A stretch of 64,000 nt of DNA from Kineothrix alysoides (GCF_000732725.1 NZ_JPNB01000003.1:310001-374000), one strand, 5' to 3'; counted from the stretch's first letter, positions 10,115-19,672 are shown. Translations and numbers: made by a program. Notes: generated from the letters alone by a model not told the origin.

Positions 10115-11616
10115 AATTGCTCCCATCTGCCCGCTTTGGCGGGCGTACAAATCAAGCCTTCTATAAAAAAGTCTTTTACTTTGTTTACTCCTGCTTCATC
10201 CAAAGGATAATAGTCGCAGACCGTTCCTCCGGATATATGCAGTACTGCCGTACAGCATTCTAAGATAAACTCTATATCATGTGTAATAATCGCCGAAAGA
10301 AAAGCAGACTTTGCTGCTTTGCGAATGAGTCTGCAGGTCGAGCGCATGCTTATGAAATCAAGGCCGCTGGTAGGTTCGTCATAGATGAGAAACTGCTTGC
10401 CGGTACACATGGCGCCGGCAATGGCAACGCGCTGCTTTTGTCCTCCGCTTAACGCCAACGGATGACTGTCTTCCCGATTCTCCAGTTCTAATTCAGCCAA
10501 AACAGCCTTGGCTTCTTCCGCATCCTTGTCTTTAGCCCCTAAGGTCACCTCATCCAGCACACTTTCCGTGAACAACTGGTGGTTTACATCCTGCATGACC
10601 ATATAGCTGTTTTTCAGCCGTTCCATTGCCCTGATAGGTTTACCGCTAATGTCAAATCTTCCCCTATGCTTTATTATCCCGCACAGGCAACCGGCAAACG
10701 TAGACTTGCCCGCACCGTTCGGCCCGATAATGGCCAGAATTTCACCTTTATGGAGGCAAAGTTCCGGAACCTCCAGCACAGGCTTGCCGTTGTATTTGCA
10801 TACCAATGAACAGATTGATAATCTTTCACCAGTCAGCCGCTCTATTCCATCTTCGTGCTTCTTAATATTTTTAATATTAAGACAACGGAGCCCTTTCTCC
10901 GCAAGCTCCCGTTCTTTCATCGACCACATCTCCTCCGCCCGGAAGGTATATGTAATGCGGCCGTTTTCCATATAGATAAAACGATCGGCCAGCCCGGCCA
11001 GGTAATGTAACCGATGCTCCGATATTACAATGGTTTTCCCCTCTTCCTTCAATTTCTGCAGCACCTGCCGCAACTTTTCCACCGAAGGCGCATCCAAGTT
11101 GGAGGACGGCTCATCCAGAACAAATATATCGGGATGCACCGCATAAACCGATGCACAGGCGATACGCTGTTTTTCTCCTCCCGACAGCTCGAATATACTT
11201 CGCTTCCTGAGATGAGCCAGTTCAAACTTGGCAGTGGCATCTTCAACCCGCTTCCATATTTCATCTACGGCAATCCCAATGTTCTCGCAGCCAAAAGCAA
11301 GTTCCCCCGTCGTGTCTACATTAAAAAACTGGCTTCGCGGATTCTGAAAAACCGAACCCACTTTCCGCGCTGTTTTAGCCAACGGCTCCTTTGTGACTTC
11401 ATAATCGTTAATATGTACGGTTCCCGTCAACTGACCTTCATAGAAATGAGGAATCAATCCGTTGATGATCCGGGTGAGTGTCGTCTTTCCGCATCCGCTT
11501 TTTCCGCATAGCACCACAAACTCCCCAGTACGGATCGTCAAGCTGATATCGCGAATCCCATTATCGGCTTTTGCGTCCTCTCCGTAAAAAAAGCTTACTT
11601 TATCAATCTTAATCAT
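10111..11616 (-). CDS. ecfA: Energy-coupling factor ATPase, two ATPase domains fused
   Basis: 501 aa with two complete ATP-binding cassettes in one chain, the arrangement seen in some ECF systems instead of separate EcfA1 and EcfA2. First cassette: Walker A GKSGCGKTT, signature LSGGEKQR, Walker B FVLDEPSS. Second cassette: Walker A GPNGAGKST, signature LSGGQKQR, Walker B LIYDEPTSGLD. It powers vitamin or metal uptake together with EcfT and an S component. The gene begins 3 bp after ecfT and ends overlapping the next gene by 4 bp. Its last 12 codons are found again upstream of a different ABC gene at 26.1 kb. Confidence 0.9.
   Translation of the reverse strand: MIKIDKVSFFYGEDAKADNGIRDISLTIRTGEFVVLCGKSGCGKTTLTRIINGLIPHFYEGQLTGTVHINDYEVTKEPLAKTARKVGSVFQNPRSQFFNVDTTGELAFGCENIGIAVDEIWKRVEDATAKFELAHLRKRSIFELSGGEKQRIACASVYAVHPDIFVLDEPSSNLDAPSVEKLRQVLQKLKEEGKTIVISEHRLHYLAGLADRFIYMENGRITYTFRAEEMWSMKERELAEKGLRCLNIKNIKKHEDGIERLTGERLSICSLVCKYNGKPVLEVPELCLHKGEILAIIGPNGAGKSTFAGCLCGIIKHRGRFDISGKPIRAMERLKNSYMVMQDVNHQLFTESVLDEVTLGAKDKDAEEAKAVLAELELENREDSHPLALSGGQKQRVAIAGAMCTGKQFLIYDEPTSGLDFISMRSTCRLIRKAAKSAFLSAIITHDIEFILECCTAVLHISGGTVCDYYPLDEAGVNKVKDFFIEGLICTPAKAGRWEQL
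10121..10156. repeat. 36-bp direct repeat, copy 1 (end of ecfA)
   Basis: This segment encodes the C-terminus of the EcfA protein (CTPAKAGRWE) and carries the ribosome binding site of the next ABC gene. A copy with a single mismatch is at 26076-26111, again directly before an ABC exporter start. Confidence 0.8.
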
Positions 11617-11619
11617 AGC

Positions 11620-12333
11620 CTACCTCACTACTGTTTCTGCAACGAGAACGACCGCACCAAGAATAACAATATAGTCGGCCAATCCTAGCTTTACCTGCGT
11701 AATACAGCTCCTCCTGATATCGGAGTCCAGCCCTCTGGAAAGGGAGGCGGCAGCTAACTCACCGGAAATAGTTGCCGTGGACATCAAGAGGGGTACCATG
11801 ACATATTCCAATGTTTCCATCGGCCGTGTGAGCATGTTGAGCGCGGACACGCCAATCCCCCGAAAACGCATGGCATTGCTGATGGAACACCACTCCTCCT
11901 TTACCGTAGGGATAAATCGAAACATGACTGAAAAAGGAATGATCAGCTTCTCAGAGACATGAATCTTCTGAAAAGCTGCAATAAACTCGCTCACGGTAGT
12001 TGTTCTTATCAACAGAGTGCTGGAAAGGCAGATAGGTATCAGCAGCCGCGGAATGCGTACCAGGGTTAAAACGGCCGCACCTAAAGCCCCGGACAGATGA
12101 GGCGCCACAAAGATGTCCACCAGCATCATAATTGCAAATACGCTGCCAAAACGCAGAAACGTACGGTACTGATGTTCAAAAATAGTTAAGATACTTAAAA
12201 CGGAGAAAATGATAATCTCCGTTTCCCTGCTGATATTTGCGAATATGACTCCTCCCACCGTAAATAAAAGCAAGAACTTCGTCCGCGGGTCCAGATGTAT
12301 GCTATGTCTTTGAAAAACAATAGCCGTTTCCAT
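11620..12333 (-). CDS. ecfT: ECF transporter transmembrane component EcfT
   Basis: 237 aa. A hydrophobic CbiQ/EcfT-family protein that couples ATP hydrolysis in EcfA to the substrate-binding S protein. Membrane segments cover residues ~20-130 and the end of the chain. The coupling region contains the conserved Ala-x-x-x-Arg-Gly-type motifs, seen here as AMRFRGI and AAASLSRGLD. The ATG at 12331-12333 shares a base with the TGA of the S-component gene; a TTG one codon upstream is less likely. Confidence 0.85.
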   Translation of the reverse strand: METAIVFQRHSIHLDPRTKFLLLFTVGGVIFANISRETEIIIFSVLSILTIFEHQYRTFLRFGSVFAIMMLVDIFVAPHLSGALGAAVLTLVRIPRLLIPICLSSTLLIRTTTVSEFIAAFQKIHVSEKLIIPFSVMFRFIPTVKEEWCSISNAMRFRGIGVSALNMLTRPMETLEYVMVPLLMSTATISGELAAASLSRGLDSDIRRSCITQVKLGLADYIVILGAVVLVAETVVR

Positions 12334-12920
12334 CAAACCACCCCTGCCTTCTCAAAATGCTTCTTAAGCAACTTATTTCCAAGCAATCCGCCTATCAGTC
12401 CGCCGATCAAAGCAAGCCCCAGCAAAACAAAAATAAACCAGCTCGGCGTCAATGCATCCAGCTTATTCACATAATCCTGATTATAATAATTCAAACATGC
12501 CTGCAAAAATGCTTCTTTCGCAAATACAAGAAGCCAGAACGGCCCCATTCCCGTACAGGCAAACACCATATAACTGATAATATAAAGCTTTCGCGACCGA
12601 TATTTTCCCGCATAAGCTATAAGCTCAGCAATAAGACCGCATAAAAGAGACCAAACACCGGCCAGCCATACGCCACCCATTGATGTAACCAAACCTACCG
12701 CAACAGCCAATATGAAAATAGCACCTCGCTTTGGTACTTTCGTTACGTACAGCATATAGATAGAACCCAGAACCACACCCAGGATCAGCGGTGCCATTAA
12801 ATAAAGCACCGGAATAAAACCTGTTAACCCTACTGTTATAAAGAGAACAACCACGTACAATGCCGCAAAGGCCCCGGCAACAATTAAGTCTTTTGATTTG
12901 AGTTTTGTTTTTTCAGACAT
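12333..12920 (-). CDS. ECF transporter S component, Trep_Strep/MptD family
   Basis: 195 aa with about five or six hydrophobic segments and the family start pattern KDLIVAGAFAALYVVV. Trep_Strep proteins are substrate-binding (S) components of unknown or mixed specificity, usually beside EcfT and EcfA, as here. The start has AAGGAGG at ideal spacing. It is the first gene of a five-gene operon running to 6550. Two inverted repeats lie 28-57 bp upstream and probably hold the operator. The substrate is not known; a metal complex or cofactor precursor is plausible given the exporter-fold pair in the operon. Confidence 0.8.
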   Translation of the reverse strand: MSEKTKLKSKDLIVAGAFAALYVVVLFITVGLTGFIPVLYLMAPLILGVVLGSIYMLYVTKVPKRGAIFILAVAVGLVTSMGGVWLAGVWSLLCGLIAELIAYAGKYRSRKLYIISYMVFACTGMGPFWLLVFAKEAFLQACLNYYNQDYVNKLDALTPSWFIFVLLGLALIGGLIGGLLGNKLLKKHFEKAGVV

Positions 12921-12947
12921 TTTAAGCCTCCTTTTTTAGCTTTGTTC

Positions 12948-12977
12948 TAACCAGCCATTTGGTTAGTTTTGACTAAC
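12948..12977. promoter_or_regulatory. Two overlapping inverted repeats before the ECF operon
   Basis: TAACCA (12948-12953) pairs with TGGTTA (12960-12965), and GTTAG (12962-12966) with CTAAC (12973-12977); each has a 6-base spacer. TTAG-N6-CTAA resembles operators of dimeric metal-responsive or TetR regulators, but no regulator gene is adjacent. Proposed operator of the ECF operon. Confidence 0.45.
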
Positions 12978-13129
12978 TCAGGAAACTATATCATCCCTAC
13001 CAACTTCTGTCAATATTGTGTTTGTGTATTGATAAAATTTATTATTTTCATTCCGGCTTTCGCTTTTTAATGTAAACAGCCGAAACAAATACGATGAAGG
13101 TTCTTGCCATGTATCATTTCAGAAAAATT

Positions 13130-13153
13130 GAGTTAGGCTGGACAGCCTAACTC
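13130..13153 (-). terminator. Terminator of the GH94 operon
   Basis: Perfect 10-bp stem GAGTTAGGCT / AGCCTAACTC with a 4-base loop, extended by a further five pairs past a bulge. On the minus strand it is followed by a T5 run. It lies 21 bp past the stop of the gene at 13174. Confidence 0.85.
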
Positions 13154-13173
13154 CAATTTGTCTACATTCTATT

Positions 13174-16100
13174 CTAATTCATGAATACTTGTATTTGCTT
13201 CACTTCCCCGTCTCTTACCGACAGAGCATCTGTGCCCGATACAATACCATTTTGATATTCCTCCACACTGCCGTCCTGATGCTGAATTCTTACTTTAATC
13301 CCATACTCTCCGGGAATATAATCCTTTTTCTCCGCCAAATGGAATACCACCGGAATTTTTCCTAAAAATACCGCTTGTATTTTCTTCTCTTCTCCGATTA
13401 GATATGCGGGAAACAGCGGCATTATCCGCAGCTTCAACTCACCCATTTCCATAGAAAAAGGCTGAGGGCCGAACATCATAATCTGCCACATATGGATGAA
13501 TTCCGCCGTAGAACCGCTAAGCCTTGCCACAAAACCTTTTCCGTGCAGCTTCTCATTGTGATTCGCACTGCTGGCGATAAAGGAGGAGTTTTCCAGCGGA
13601 CTTCTGCCATACACGTCCGCATCTAAAAAGGGGACTGCTGCATTTTCGAAATCCTCTATGAATTCTCCATACATTTCTGATTTTAAAAGTTCCAGTAAAT
13701 ACTTGTATTCCATATGAAGCCAAATAGATTCATTTTCCAGCCAACCGGGGGTAAATGCTTTGGAACGGCCTACCTCGAAGCTCACCTCGCTCAGTGACTC
13801 GTTTACCTTGTACATCCGGAGCTTTTCATCGTACATTCCGCTGTTTTTCACTTTCCGGTACAGCTTTTCTTTTTCTTCCTTAAATGCATTCAGCTTCAGG
13901 AAACGGACAGGTCCTTCTAAGAAGTATGGCATCTGTCCCAAACGCACTGCCCTAACATCAATGCCGCTTCCGGTCTTCTCATAATCCGTCACTTCATATG
14001 TAAAATATGCCGGACTCATCCCATCCCCATACGCGAGTGCTCTCTCAATACCTGATGAAACAAGAGTGCGGAACCGTTTTAAAATGTATACTGCTTCCTT
14101 TGCAGGGATTTCCACGGTTTTCCCGCTCACCCCGAACAAAGTCCTTTCGCGGTATTCTTCCTTTACATCATTGAGGGCTTTCCATGTTTCCATTCCTCTC
14201 CATGCGACATCTCCTGCTGCCGGTACACCGCCCTTTTGTGTAAACCTGCCCGTTTCACTTATCAGTACGGCATTTCCCTCCGGCACAGACTTGCCCGATT
14301 GCATTTCCAGTACATTATTCAACCCTGTCATCAAGTCAACGATTTCTTCCGCACATACCACTGTTCTTTTGTGTTTTTCCAGCTCTTCGATAACAAAGTC
14401 CAGCATTCTGCAAAGCTCGTAAGTTTCGCACATAGAAGAGCCCAGAAGTCCCGGCATCCCGTTAAGTGCATCGTACCATCCCGGCTTGCCGCCCTCCATC
14501 TCAATTCCCATTCCATATGGATCCAGCGTCGCAACCTTTACCGCACACAAAAGCAGCAGCTTCTCCATTAACGTCGTATAATAGGTATCTCCCTTTCCAT
14601 ATCCGGTGCGGACTATCTGCCGGTTCACTTCTTTTTTTACCTCGTGATTCAAGGTATGATACTGTCTGATTCCTTTTTCCGTTTCTTCATAGCGAAGCCG
14701 TCTCGGATTCACCGCTGCCTGGGATTCATAATAGGTAAAAGAAGCATCGTCGAACAGCAGAGACTCCTCTTTATCCGGATATACTGACAGATATGTTTCC
14801 ACCAAATCTAAGTTATAGGTCCAATGATCCGTCCAATAGCCCTCTCCGAAGGATGCGTTAACGGCACTGTCAGCCTCATCCATTACTGCACCGGTAAACT
14901 CTTCCAAAGCAGTACTTTCTCTTTTCCCTTCCACCGTCTTCAGAATCTTATACTTCTTGACAAATCTTGCCAGACTTCCCGGGGTAAAGGGCTTGGATAA
15001 CTCCTCTTTTGTTTGACTCAACAAGTCATCTTTAATGAAAACTGAGAGTTTATCCACTTTTTCTTCTTTTATCGTATATACCGCCCTCTGCACCAAAAGA
15101 GGATTGTATCCGTCCGTTTGAATGAGATTATAGAACGTCTTAATATTCATGTCCCCCACATAGGGCGTAAACAGCACGTCGCATCTTCTGTTCTGATTTA
15201 CATCTCTGAAATTGGCGTTTCCTTGCGAATAAAATTCAGGCGACATCTGGAAAAAATTATAATCCCTCTCTATGTCCCCGTGCTTCCTTGAGTAAAGATA
15301 GAATATCTTCTCTCTTCCCAGCTTCACCGGATAACCTCCCCGAAGGAGATTATCCAGATAAGTCTGCTTGCAATACGCATCGAATACCGGATTCCCCGTT
15401 TCCGTATGGATTACTCCGCACAATTCCTCCGTCAATCGGATAGCGTCCGCCCTCTTTGCTTCAAAATACTCACTTCCGACACACTTGTCAGAAAACTCTC
15501 TCAATACCTCCTTGCTTTCCACCATGCCAATTACCTCATATATGGTGACACTTTCTCCTGCTTCCAGTTCCTTTTCTATTGCAAAAAAACTACATGGTAC
15601 ATTGTTTTCAGTAATTTGTCCGCATTCCAACAGTTCTGTCAGATTCATTTCCTCCAGACCGACTGCATTGGTCAATGAGGTGTCATAAGAAAACACCACC
15701 TCCGGATCCACAATAACCGGAAGCCTCTCTCCGTTCTCCGCTACTGCAAAACTGTAATTCCCTTCTTTAATCTCCTGCACGGCAATACTATCCGCAATAC
15801 TGGCGCGGACCCTGAAATACGGCAGCCTGCTCTGCGTATCCTCCACCTGCATCCAGGCCTTAGCCGTCTGTCCTATCTCCTTCATATGAGTGAGAGAAAC
15901 CCCATAAGGTATAAGTGCCGGCATGCCGTCCAGGACCTGAAGCTGCATCCTTTTACCGCTCACATTCTTAAACGTAACCTCTCTCACAAGCCCACCGATA
16001 TTTTCCTCAGGCAGCGTATAATAAAGAACATTCGTCTGAAGTCCCTCTGCACTATCCACTTCTTCTATCTCGAATTCATTCATCCCAATATACATCGCCG

Positions 16101-16386
16101 TCTTCTTCCCCTCATCCGAAAACGGCTCCATATACCTGCCATCCTTTTTTACAAACGTTCGAAATCCTTGCCTCTTCGTCATCTGATAGGCTTGATATGC
16201 CGGATAAAACTCCATAATGGAATGATCCTTATCCCCACTCCCAAAACTGCTGATCCCCTGCCCCCTATTCACATAAAAAGTCCAAACCGGAATCCCCAGC
16301 CTTCCGCTAATCCCCGGCAAAAAACTGGAAAAAACCGTCTTCTTCCCAAAATCCTCTATCACATACCTACCCATCTTATCAAACAT
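13174..16386 (-). CDS. GH94 glycoside phosphorylase, 1,2-beta-oligoglucan phosphorylase-like
   Basis: 1070 aa. The length and the segment GKPGWYDALNGMPGLLGSS match the sophorooligosaccharide (1,2-beta-oligoglucan) phosphorylases known from Lachnoclostridium and Listeria; Asp639 in WYDALNG corresponds to the GH94 general acid. Such enzymes release glucose 1-phosphate from beta-1,2-glucans in the cytoplasm. The ATG at 16384-16386 is preferred because GAAGGAG lies eight bases upstream; the longer frame starts at TTG. It is the second gene of a pair with the GH94 gene at 16804, although a 420-bp structured gap lies between them. No signal peptide is seen, so the substrate must be imported. The exact linkage specificity needs a phylogeny. 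Confidence 0.75.
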   Translation of the reverse strand: MFDKMGRYVIEDFGKKTVFSSFLPGISGRLGIPVWTFYVNRGQGISSFGSGDKDHSIMEFYPAYQAYQMTKRQGFRTFVKKDGRYMEPFSDEGKKTAMYIGMNEFEIEEVDSAEGLQTNVLYYTLPEENIGGLVREVTFKNVSGKRMQLQVLDGMPALIPYGVSLTHMKEIGQTAKAWMQVEDTQSRLPYFRVRASIADSIAVQEIKEGNYSFAVAENGERLPVIVDPEVVFSYDTSLTNAVGLEEMNLTELLECGQITENNVPCSFFAIEKELEAGESVTIYEVIGMVESKEVLREFSDKCVGSEYFEAKRADAIRLTEELCGVIHTETGNPVFDAYCKQTYLDNLLRGGYPVKLGREKIFYLYSRKHGDIERDYNFFQMSPEFYSQGNANFRDVNQNRRCDVLFTPYVGDMNIKTFYNLIQTDGYNPLLVQRAVYTIKEEKVDKLSVFIKDDLLSQTKEELSKPFTPGSLARFVKKYKILKTVEGKRESTALEEFTGAVMDEADSAVNASFGEGYWTDHWTYNLDLVETYLSVYPDKEESLLFDDASFTYYESQAAVNPRRLRYEETEKGIRQYHTLNHEVKKEVNRQIVRTGYGKGDTYYTTLMEKLLLLCAVKVATLDPYGMGIEMEGGKPGWYDALNGMPGLLGSSMCETYELCRMLDFVIEELEKHKRTVVCAEEIVDLMTGLNNVLEMQSGKSVPEGNAVLISETGRFTQKGGVPAAGDVAWRGMETWKALNDVKEEYRERTLFGVSGKTVEIPAKEAVYILKRFRTLVSSGIERALAYGDGMSPAYFTYEVTDYEKTGSGIDVRAVRLGQMPYFLEGPVRFLKLNAFKEEKEKLYRKVKNSGMYDEKLRMYKVNESLSEVSFEVGRSKAFTPGWLENESIWLHMEYKYLLELLKSEMYGEFIEDFENAAVPFLDADVYGRSPLENSSFIASSANHNEKLHGKGFVARLSGSTAEFIHMWQIMMFGPQPFSMEMGELKLRIMPLFPAYLIGEEKKIQAVFLGKIPVVFHLAEKKDYIPGEYGIKVRIQHQDGSVEEYQNGIVSGTDALSVRDGEVKQIQVFMN

Positions 16387-16530
16387 CTTTCCCACTCCTT
16401 CCTTAATCAAATATCTCTTTCCGTATGAACTACTTACCTACTCCCCACCTTGTTACCACACATCCCCCGCTCAGCCACCGCCCCATCTACCACGGCCAAA
16501 ATTTTCGTGCAATTTTATCTTACCGTAACC

Positions 16531-16760
16531 AAGGCTTTCTTCGGCAGTTTGGATTCAATTCCGTTTAGCACGCGGCCTGCATTTTCTTAAGGAAACCCTC
16601 AAAAACCCAGGGCAAACGCCGCACGGATGCGGCGTTTAGGCAGCACAGCACAAGGATGTGCTTTGCTGCCGCCCCGACCGCCACCACCACCTAACCCGTT
16701 TCCTTTAGAAAATGCAGGCCGCGCGCGCAGGAAGCGAAGCCAAAGCTGCCGAAGAAAGCC
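16531..16760. repeat. Long nested inverted-repeat element between two GH94 genes
   Basis: The outer arms are 15 bp and perfect (16533-16547 / 16746-16760). The inner arms are 26 bp with one mismatch (16571-16596 / 16698-16723). Between them lie two further hairpins: 10 bp perfect (16614-16623 / 16628-16637) and 14 bp with one mismatch (16639-16652 / 16657-16670). The element is clearly more GC-rich than its surroundings. No ORF with a ribosome binding site fits. Candidate non-autonomous mobile element (MITE) or structured RNA. The rest of the gap, 16387-16530, shows nothing recognisable. Confidence 0.8.
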
Positions 16761-16803
16761 GGCCTCCCTCCACACCCCAAAATTCCTCAAAATTCCTCAA
16801 AAT

Positions 16804-19500
16804 CTACCTCAAAACCACCACAATATCATTCTCCCTACGCACCTTACAAGAAACGAAATACTCCTTCCCAATCAAAGCCCCTTTTCCTGCCACAAGCTGC
16901 CCATTCATAATAACTTCCTTCACTTCATACTCCCCATACGATTTCATAAGCGGATTCAAATACTTTACATGCAGTTTCCGCCCCGCAAACTCTAAGTGCA
17001 CCGCTGCCTCATGATTCTTATCGAACTGCTCCGCCATAAGCTTCGGCTCCAGCTTCAGGCTGCCATACTCCCCTTTTACTCCATACATCTCAGTGAGCAC
17101 CGTCATCAGCAGCCAGCTCGCTGCCCCCGTAAGGTAATGGTAAACTCCCCTTCCTTTCGGGTCTATATATTCAGGAATTCCCGGGTATATCTTACTCTTC
17201 GTCACATCACTCGCATGGCTGTATAGACTTTTTACCACCTTATAACCATCCTTTACAAACCCGCGCTTATATAGAGCGTTGGCATACATCGTCGTCATAT
17301 GGCTGAATACCGCGCCGTTTTCCTTCTGCCCATAGGCAAAGCCGAACATTCTTCCCATATCGGCCTTGATTTCTTCGAAATTCGTATTCAAGCGATAGCC
17401 GCCTACCTCCGGCGCGTAAAGATATTCATCCGCAGACTTTACGATCTCCTCTACCTGCTTCTCCTGCGCAGTCCCCGACATAATGGCAAATACCTGCCCG
17501 GTCAGCATCATGCGGACTCCCTTTTCAAAATCACCCTCTACCCTTTTTCCGCTGTTATCGTAATAGCTATTGTACCAGGAAAGCCCCGCACCATTTTTGA
17601 TCCATTCCGTCTTTCTGATATGCTCCTTCAGCCAAGCGGCTTTTTTCCTTAGATTCTCCGCCAGCTTTTCCGTATCTATTTCAAATCTCTCACCGCTTAC
17701 CGTATGCCCGCAGACGTTACAATAGCGCTTTAACAGCTCCTTCTTCTCCTCTATACTCTCATAAAGCCCTTCCCCTTCACAAAGAAGCAGCTCCATTTCC
17801 TTCAAAAGAGTGACAGTCTGCACCTTTCCTTTCTTTTTCATACGAAGTAAAAGGTCCGCGATTTCCTCTATATTTCCCGCATAAGCTGCTGTAAATGCTA
17901 CACTCTCCCCCCGCTCCGGCGCCATGTCCAGCGCATCGTTCCAGTCAGCACCCCGGAGTCGCATATGGTTGTGCTCCCCCACATCATAAAATGCGGTAAG
18001 GTGCTGCAACAATACGTGCTCAAGAATCGTTCCTCTGTAAGCATCGCCCCCTGCCGTTTTTTGAATGCAGCCCTGCTCCGGCACCCAGTTCTCATCACTG
18101 CCTTCCCCCCGGAAGCCTTGGGCATCCTTGAAATATCCTGCTTCCTCCAACATGAAATCCAAATCACCACTTTGCTTGATATACAAATGAGAAGTCATAA
18201 AGGGCCACATGCCATGATCCATCCATACTCTGGCAATTCCGTTTCTATCCGCAATGAACTCGCCCTGCTCCTTTCCGATAATCGTAGCGTTGGTTCCGTC
18301 CATGCGCACGCCCCCGAAATTAGACAGAAGCATTTCCCTGACACCGGAAGGGTTCATCATAAGGAGTGCCAGACAATCCTGCCACAAATCCCTCCAACCT
18401 CTTCCACCTTTTCCATAGTCATGATGGGGCAGGAAGGAACAGCCATAAATGCGTCTCAGTATCGGCTGGAAGTTCACCCAATACATCCATCTGTCGAACC
18501 TGTCGTCTCCTGATTCATAAGAGATGTTTACCTTTCCGTTCCAATATTCCTTTGTCTCTTTCAGCCTCTTCAAAAAGACCTCTTCTGTCAAGTAGGTGTC
18601 TGCCGCCTTCGAAAGGACATCCATGTCTTCTCCATAACCAAGAGCTACCACGTAGGAAATCCTCTCACCCGGATTTATCGTGAATTCTTCGAATACAATT
18701 CCGCCCATAGCTTCGAAGCCATCCACTTGTATACCCGCAGGTACCATATCTATCTTCTCCCCATGCAACGCACCGGGATTCTCGAAATCTCCGCCTTCGC
18801 CGATGAAATCCTCAGCTACCGGAATAAAACCGATGGGAAGTCTGCCGTTTCCCCTTCCAAACACGCCGTATACCACCGCATTCTTTCTATGGCCTCGTTC
18901 ATCAAAAGTCAGCGTAGGATTCACCACAACGCCGTTTTCTGCTGTTATGATCCGGTGGAGCATGCTCGTAACGTTCCTATGATCCCTTATATTGTCCGCA
19001 CTGCGCGCATATATAGGAATTGCCGCTACGGGTGTGGCCGTTATGTAATTTTTTCCTGTATTTTCGATCGTTATCATAGTCAGCTCAACCTTGTCCTCCG
19101 TATGGGGAACAAAGGTCGTCACCTCTGAGGTCAGACCATAGGCGGAAGATTTCCGCTTCACCTTATGCCACATAATACCCGCTTCGAGGACCGTCTCCTC
19201 CTTCGCCTTAGTGAACTTCTCCATCTGCTGCCTGGAAGAAACCCCTGTAGCGGACCAAAGCTCTCCGCTTTGCAATTTTAGCCAGAAATTACGGGACGAT
19301 TTATTATTATGTAAATTTTCATTACTGACCGGCTCTAACAAGAATGTATTCTGCCCGGTCTTGGAATCCCCGCCAAGCAGGGGCGTAACGCTGCTCATGA
19401 CCCCTGATTCTCCTGCCACCGGAAAATAAAGATAACTCGTAAGCTCCGGATTCTCTATCCGAAAACTGCCTTCTGCATCGATAAATTTGTACTGTTCCAT
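16804..19500 (-). CDS. GH94 glycoside phosphorylase, laminaribiose phosphorylase-like
   Basis: 898 aa. It shows the GH94 layout: N-terminal beta-sandwich, linker, (alpha/alpha)6 catalytic barrel. The acid motif GADWNDALDM places the general acid at about Asp522; the substrate-pocket stretch RRIYGCSFLPHHDYGKGGRGW is typical of the clade containing laminaribiose and 1,3-beta-oligoglucan phosphorylases. The ATG at 19498-19500 follows AAGGAG; the longer frame begins at TTG without a site. The AraC gene at 19673 is divergent and likely controls it. The product would be glucose 1-phosphate from beta-1,3-glucosides; specificity is inferred from resemblance only. Confidence 0.75.
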   Translation of the reverse strand: MEQYKFIDAEGSFRIENPELTSYLYFPVAGESGVMSSVTPLLGGDSKTGQNTFLLEPVSNENLHNNKSSRNFWLKLQSGELWSATGVSSRQQMEKFTKAKEETVLEAGIMWHKVKRKSSAYGLTSEVTTFVPHTEDKVELTMITIENTGKNYITATPVAAIPIYARSADNIRDHRNVTSMLHRIITAENGVVVNPTLTFDERGHRKNAVVYGVFGRGNGRLPIGFIPVAEDFIGEGGDFENPGALHGEKIDMVPAGIQVDGFEAMGGIVFEEFTINPGERISYVVALGYGEDMDVLSKAADTYLTEEVFLKRLKETKEYWNGKVNISYESGDDRFDRWMYWVNFQPILRRIYGCSFLPHHDYGKGGRGWRDLWQDCLALLMMNPSGVREMLLSNFGGVRMDGTNATIIGKEQGEFIADRNGIARVWMDHGMWPFMTSHLYIKQSGDLDFMLEEAGYFKDAQGFRGEGSDENWVPEQGCIQKTAGGDAYRGTILEHVLLQHLTAFYDVGEHNHMRLRGADWNDALDMAPERGESVAFTAAYAGNIEEIADLLLRMKKKGKVQTVTLLKEMELLLCEGEGLYESIEEKKELLKRYCNVCGHTVSGERFEIDTEKLAENLRKKAAWLKEHIRKTEWIKNGAGLSWYNSYYDNSGKRVEGDFEKGVRMMLTGQVFAIMSGTAQEKQVEEIVKSADEYLYAPEVGGYRLNTNFEEIKADMGRMFGFAYGQKENGAVFSHMTTMYANALYKRGFVKDGYKVVKSLYSHASDVTKSKIYPGIPEYIDPKGRGVYHYLTGAASWLLMTVLTEMYGVKGEYGSLKLEPKLMAEQFDKNHEAAVHLEFAGRKLHVKYLNPLMKSYGEYEVKEVIMNGQLVAGKGALIGKEYFVSCKVRRENDIVVVLR

Positions 19501-19672
19501 AAGATAAAACTCCTTCCCTTTTACGACAAATAAATTCATATTTTCCAAATCTTATCCGTCGCCCTAATACACGTTGCTTTTTCTCTATATACCAAGTATA
19601 ATGTATGAAAATATATTTATTCTATATTAAAAATGTAGTTTTCTATAACAATATTGTCTATAGGAGGATTCC

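Noticed and set aside
16599-17014. Several ORFs (60-120 aa) in the gap between the GH94 genes
   Set aside because: They arise from the GC-rich inverted-repeat element or run antisense into the GH94 gene, have no ribosome binding site and look like no protein family.
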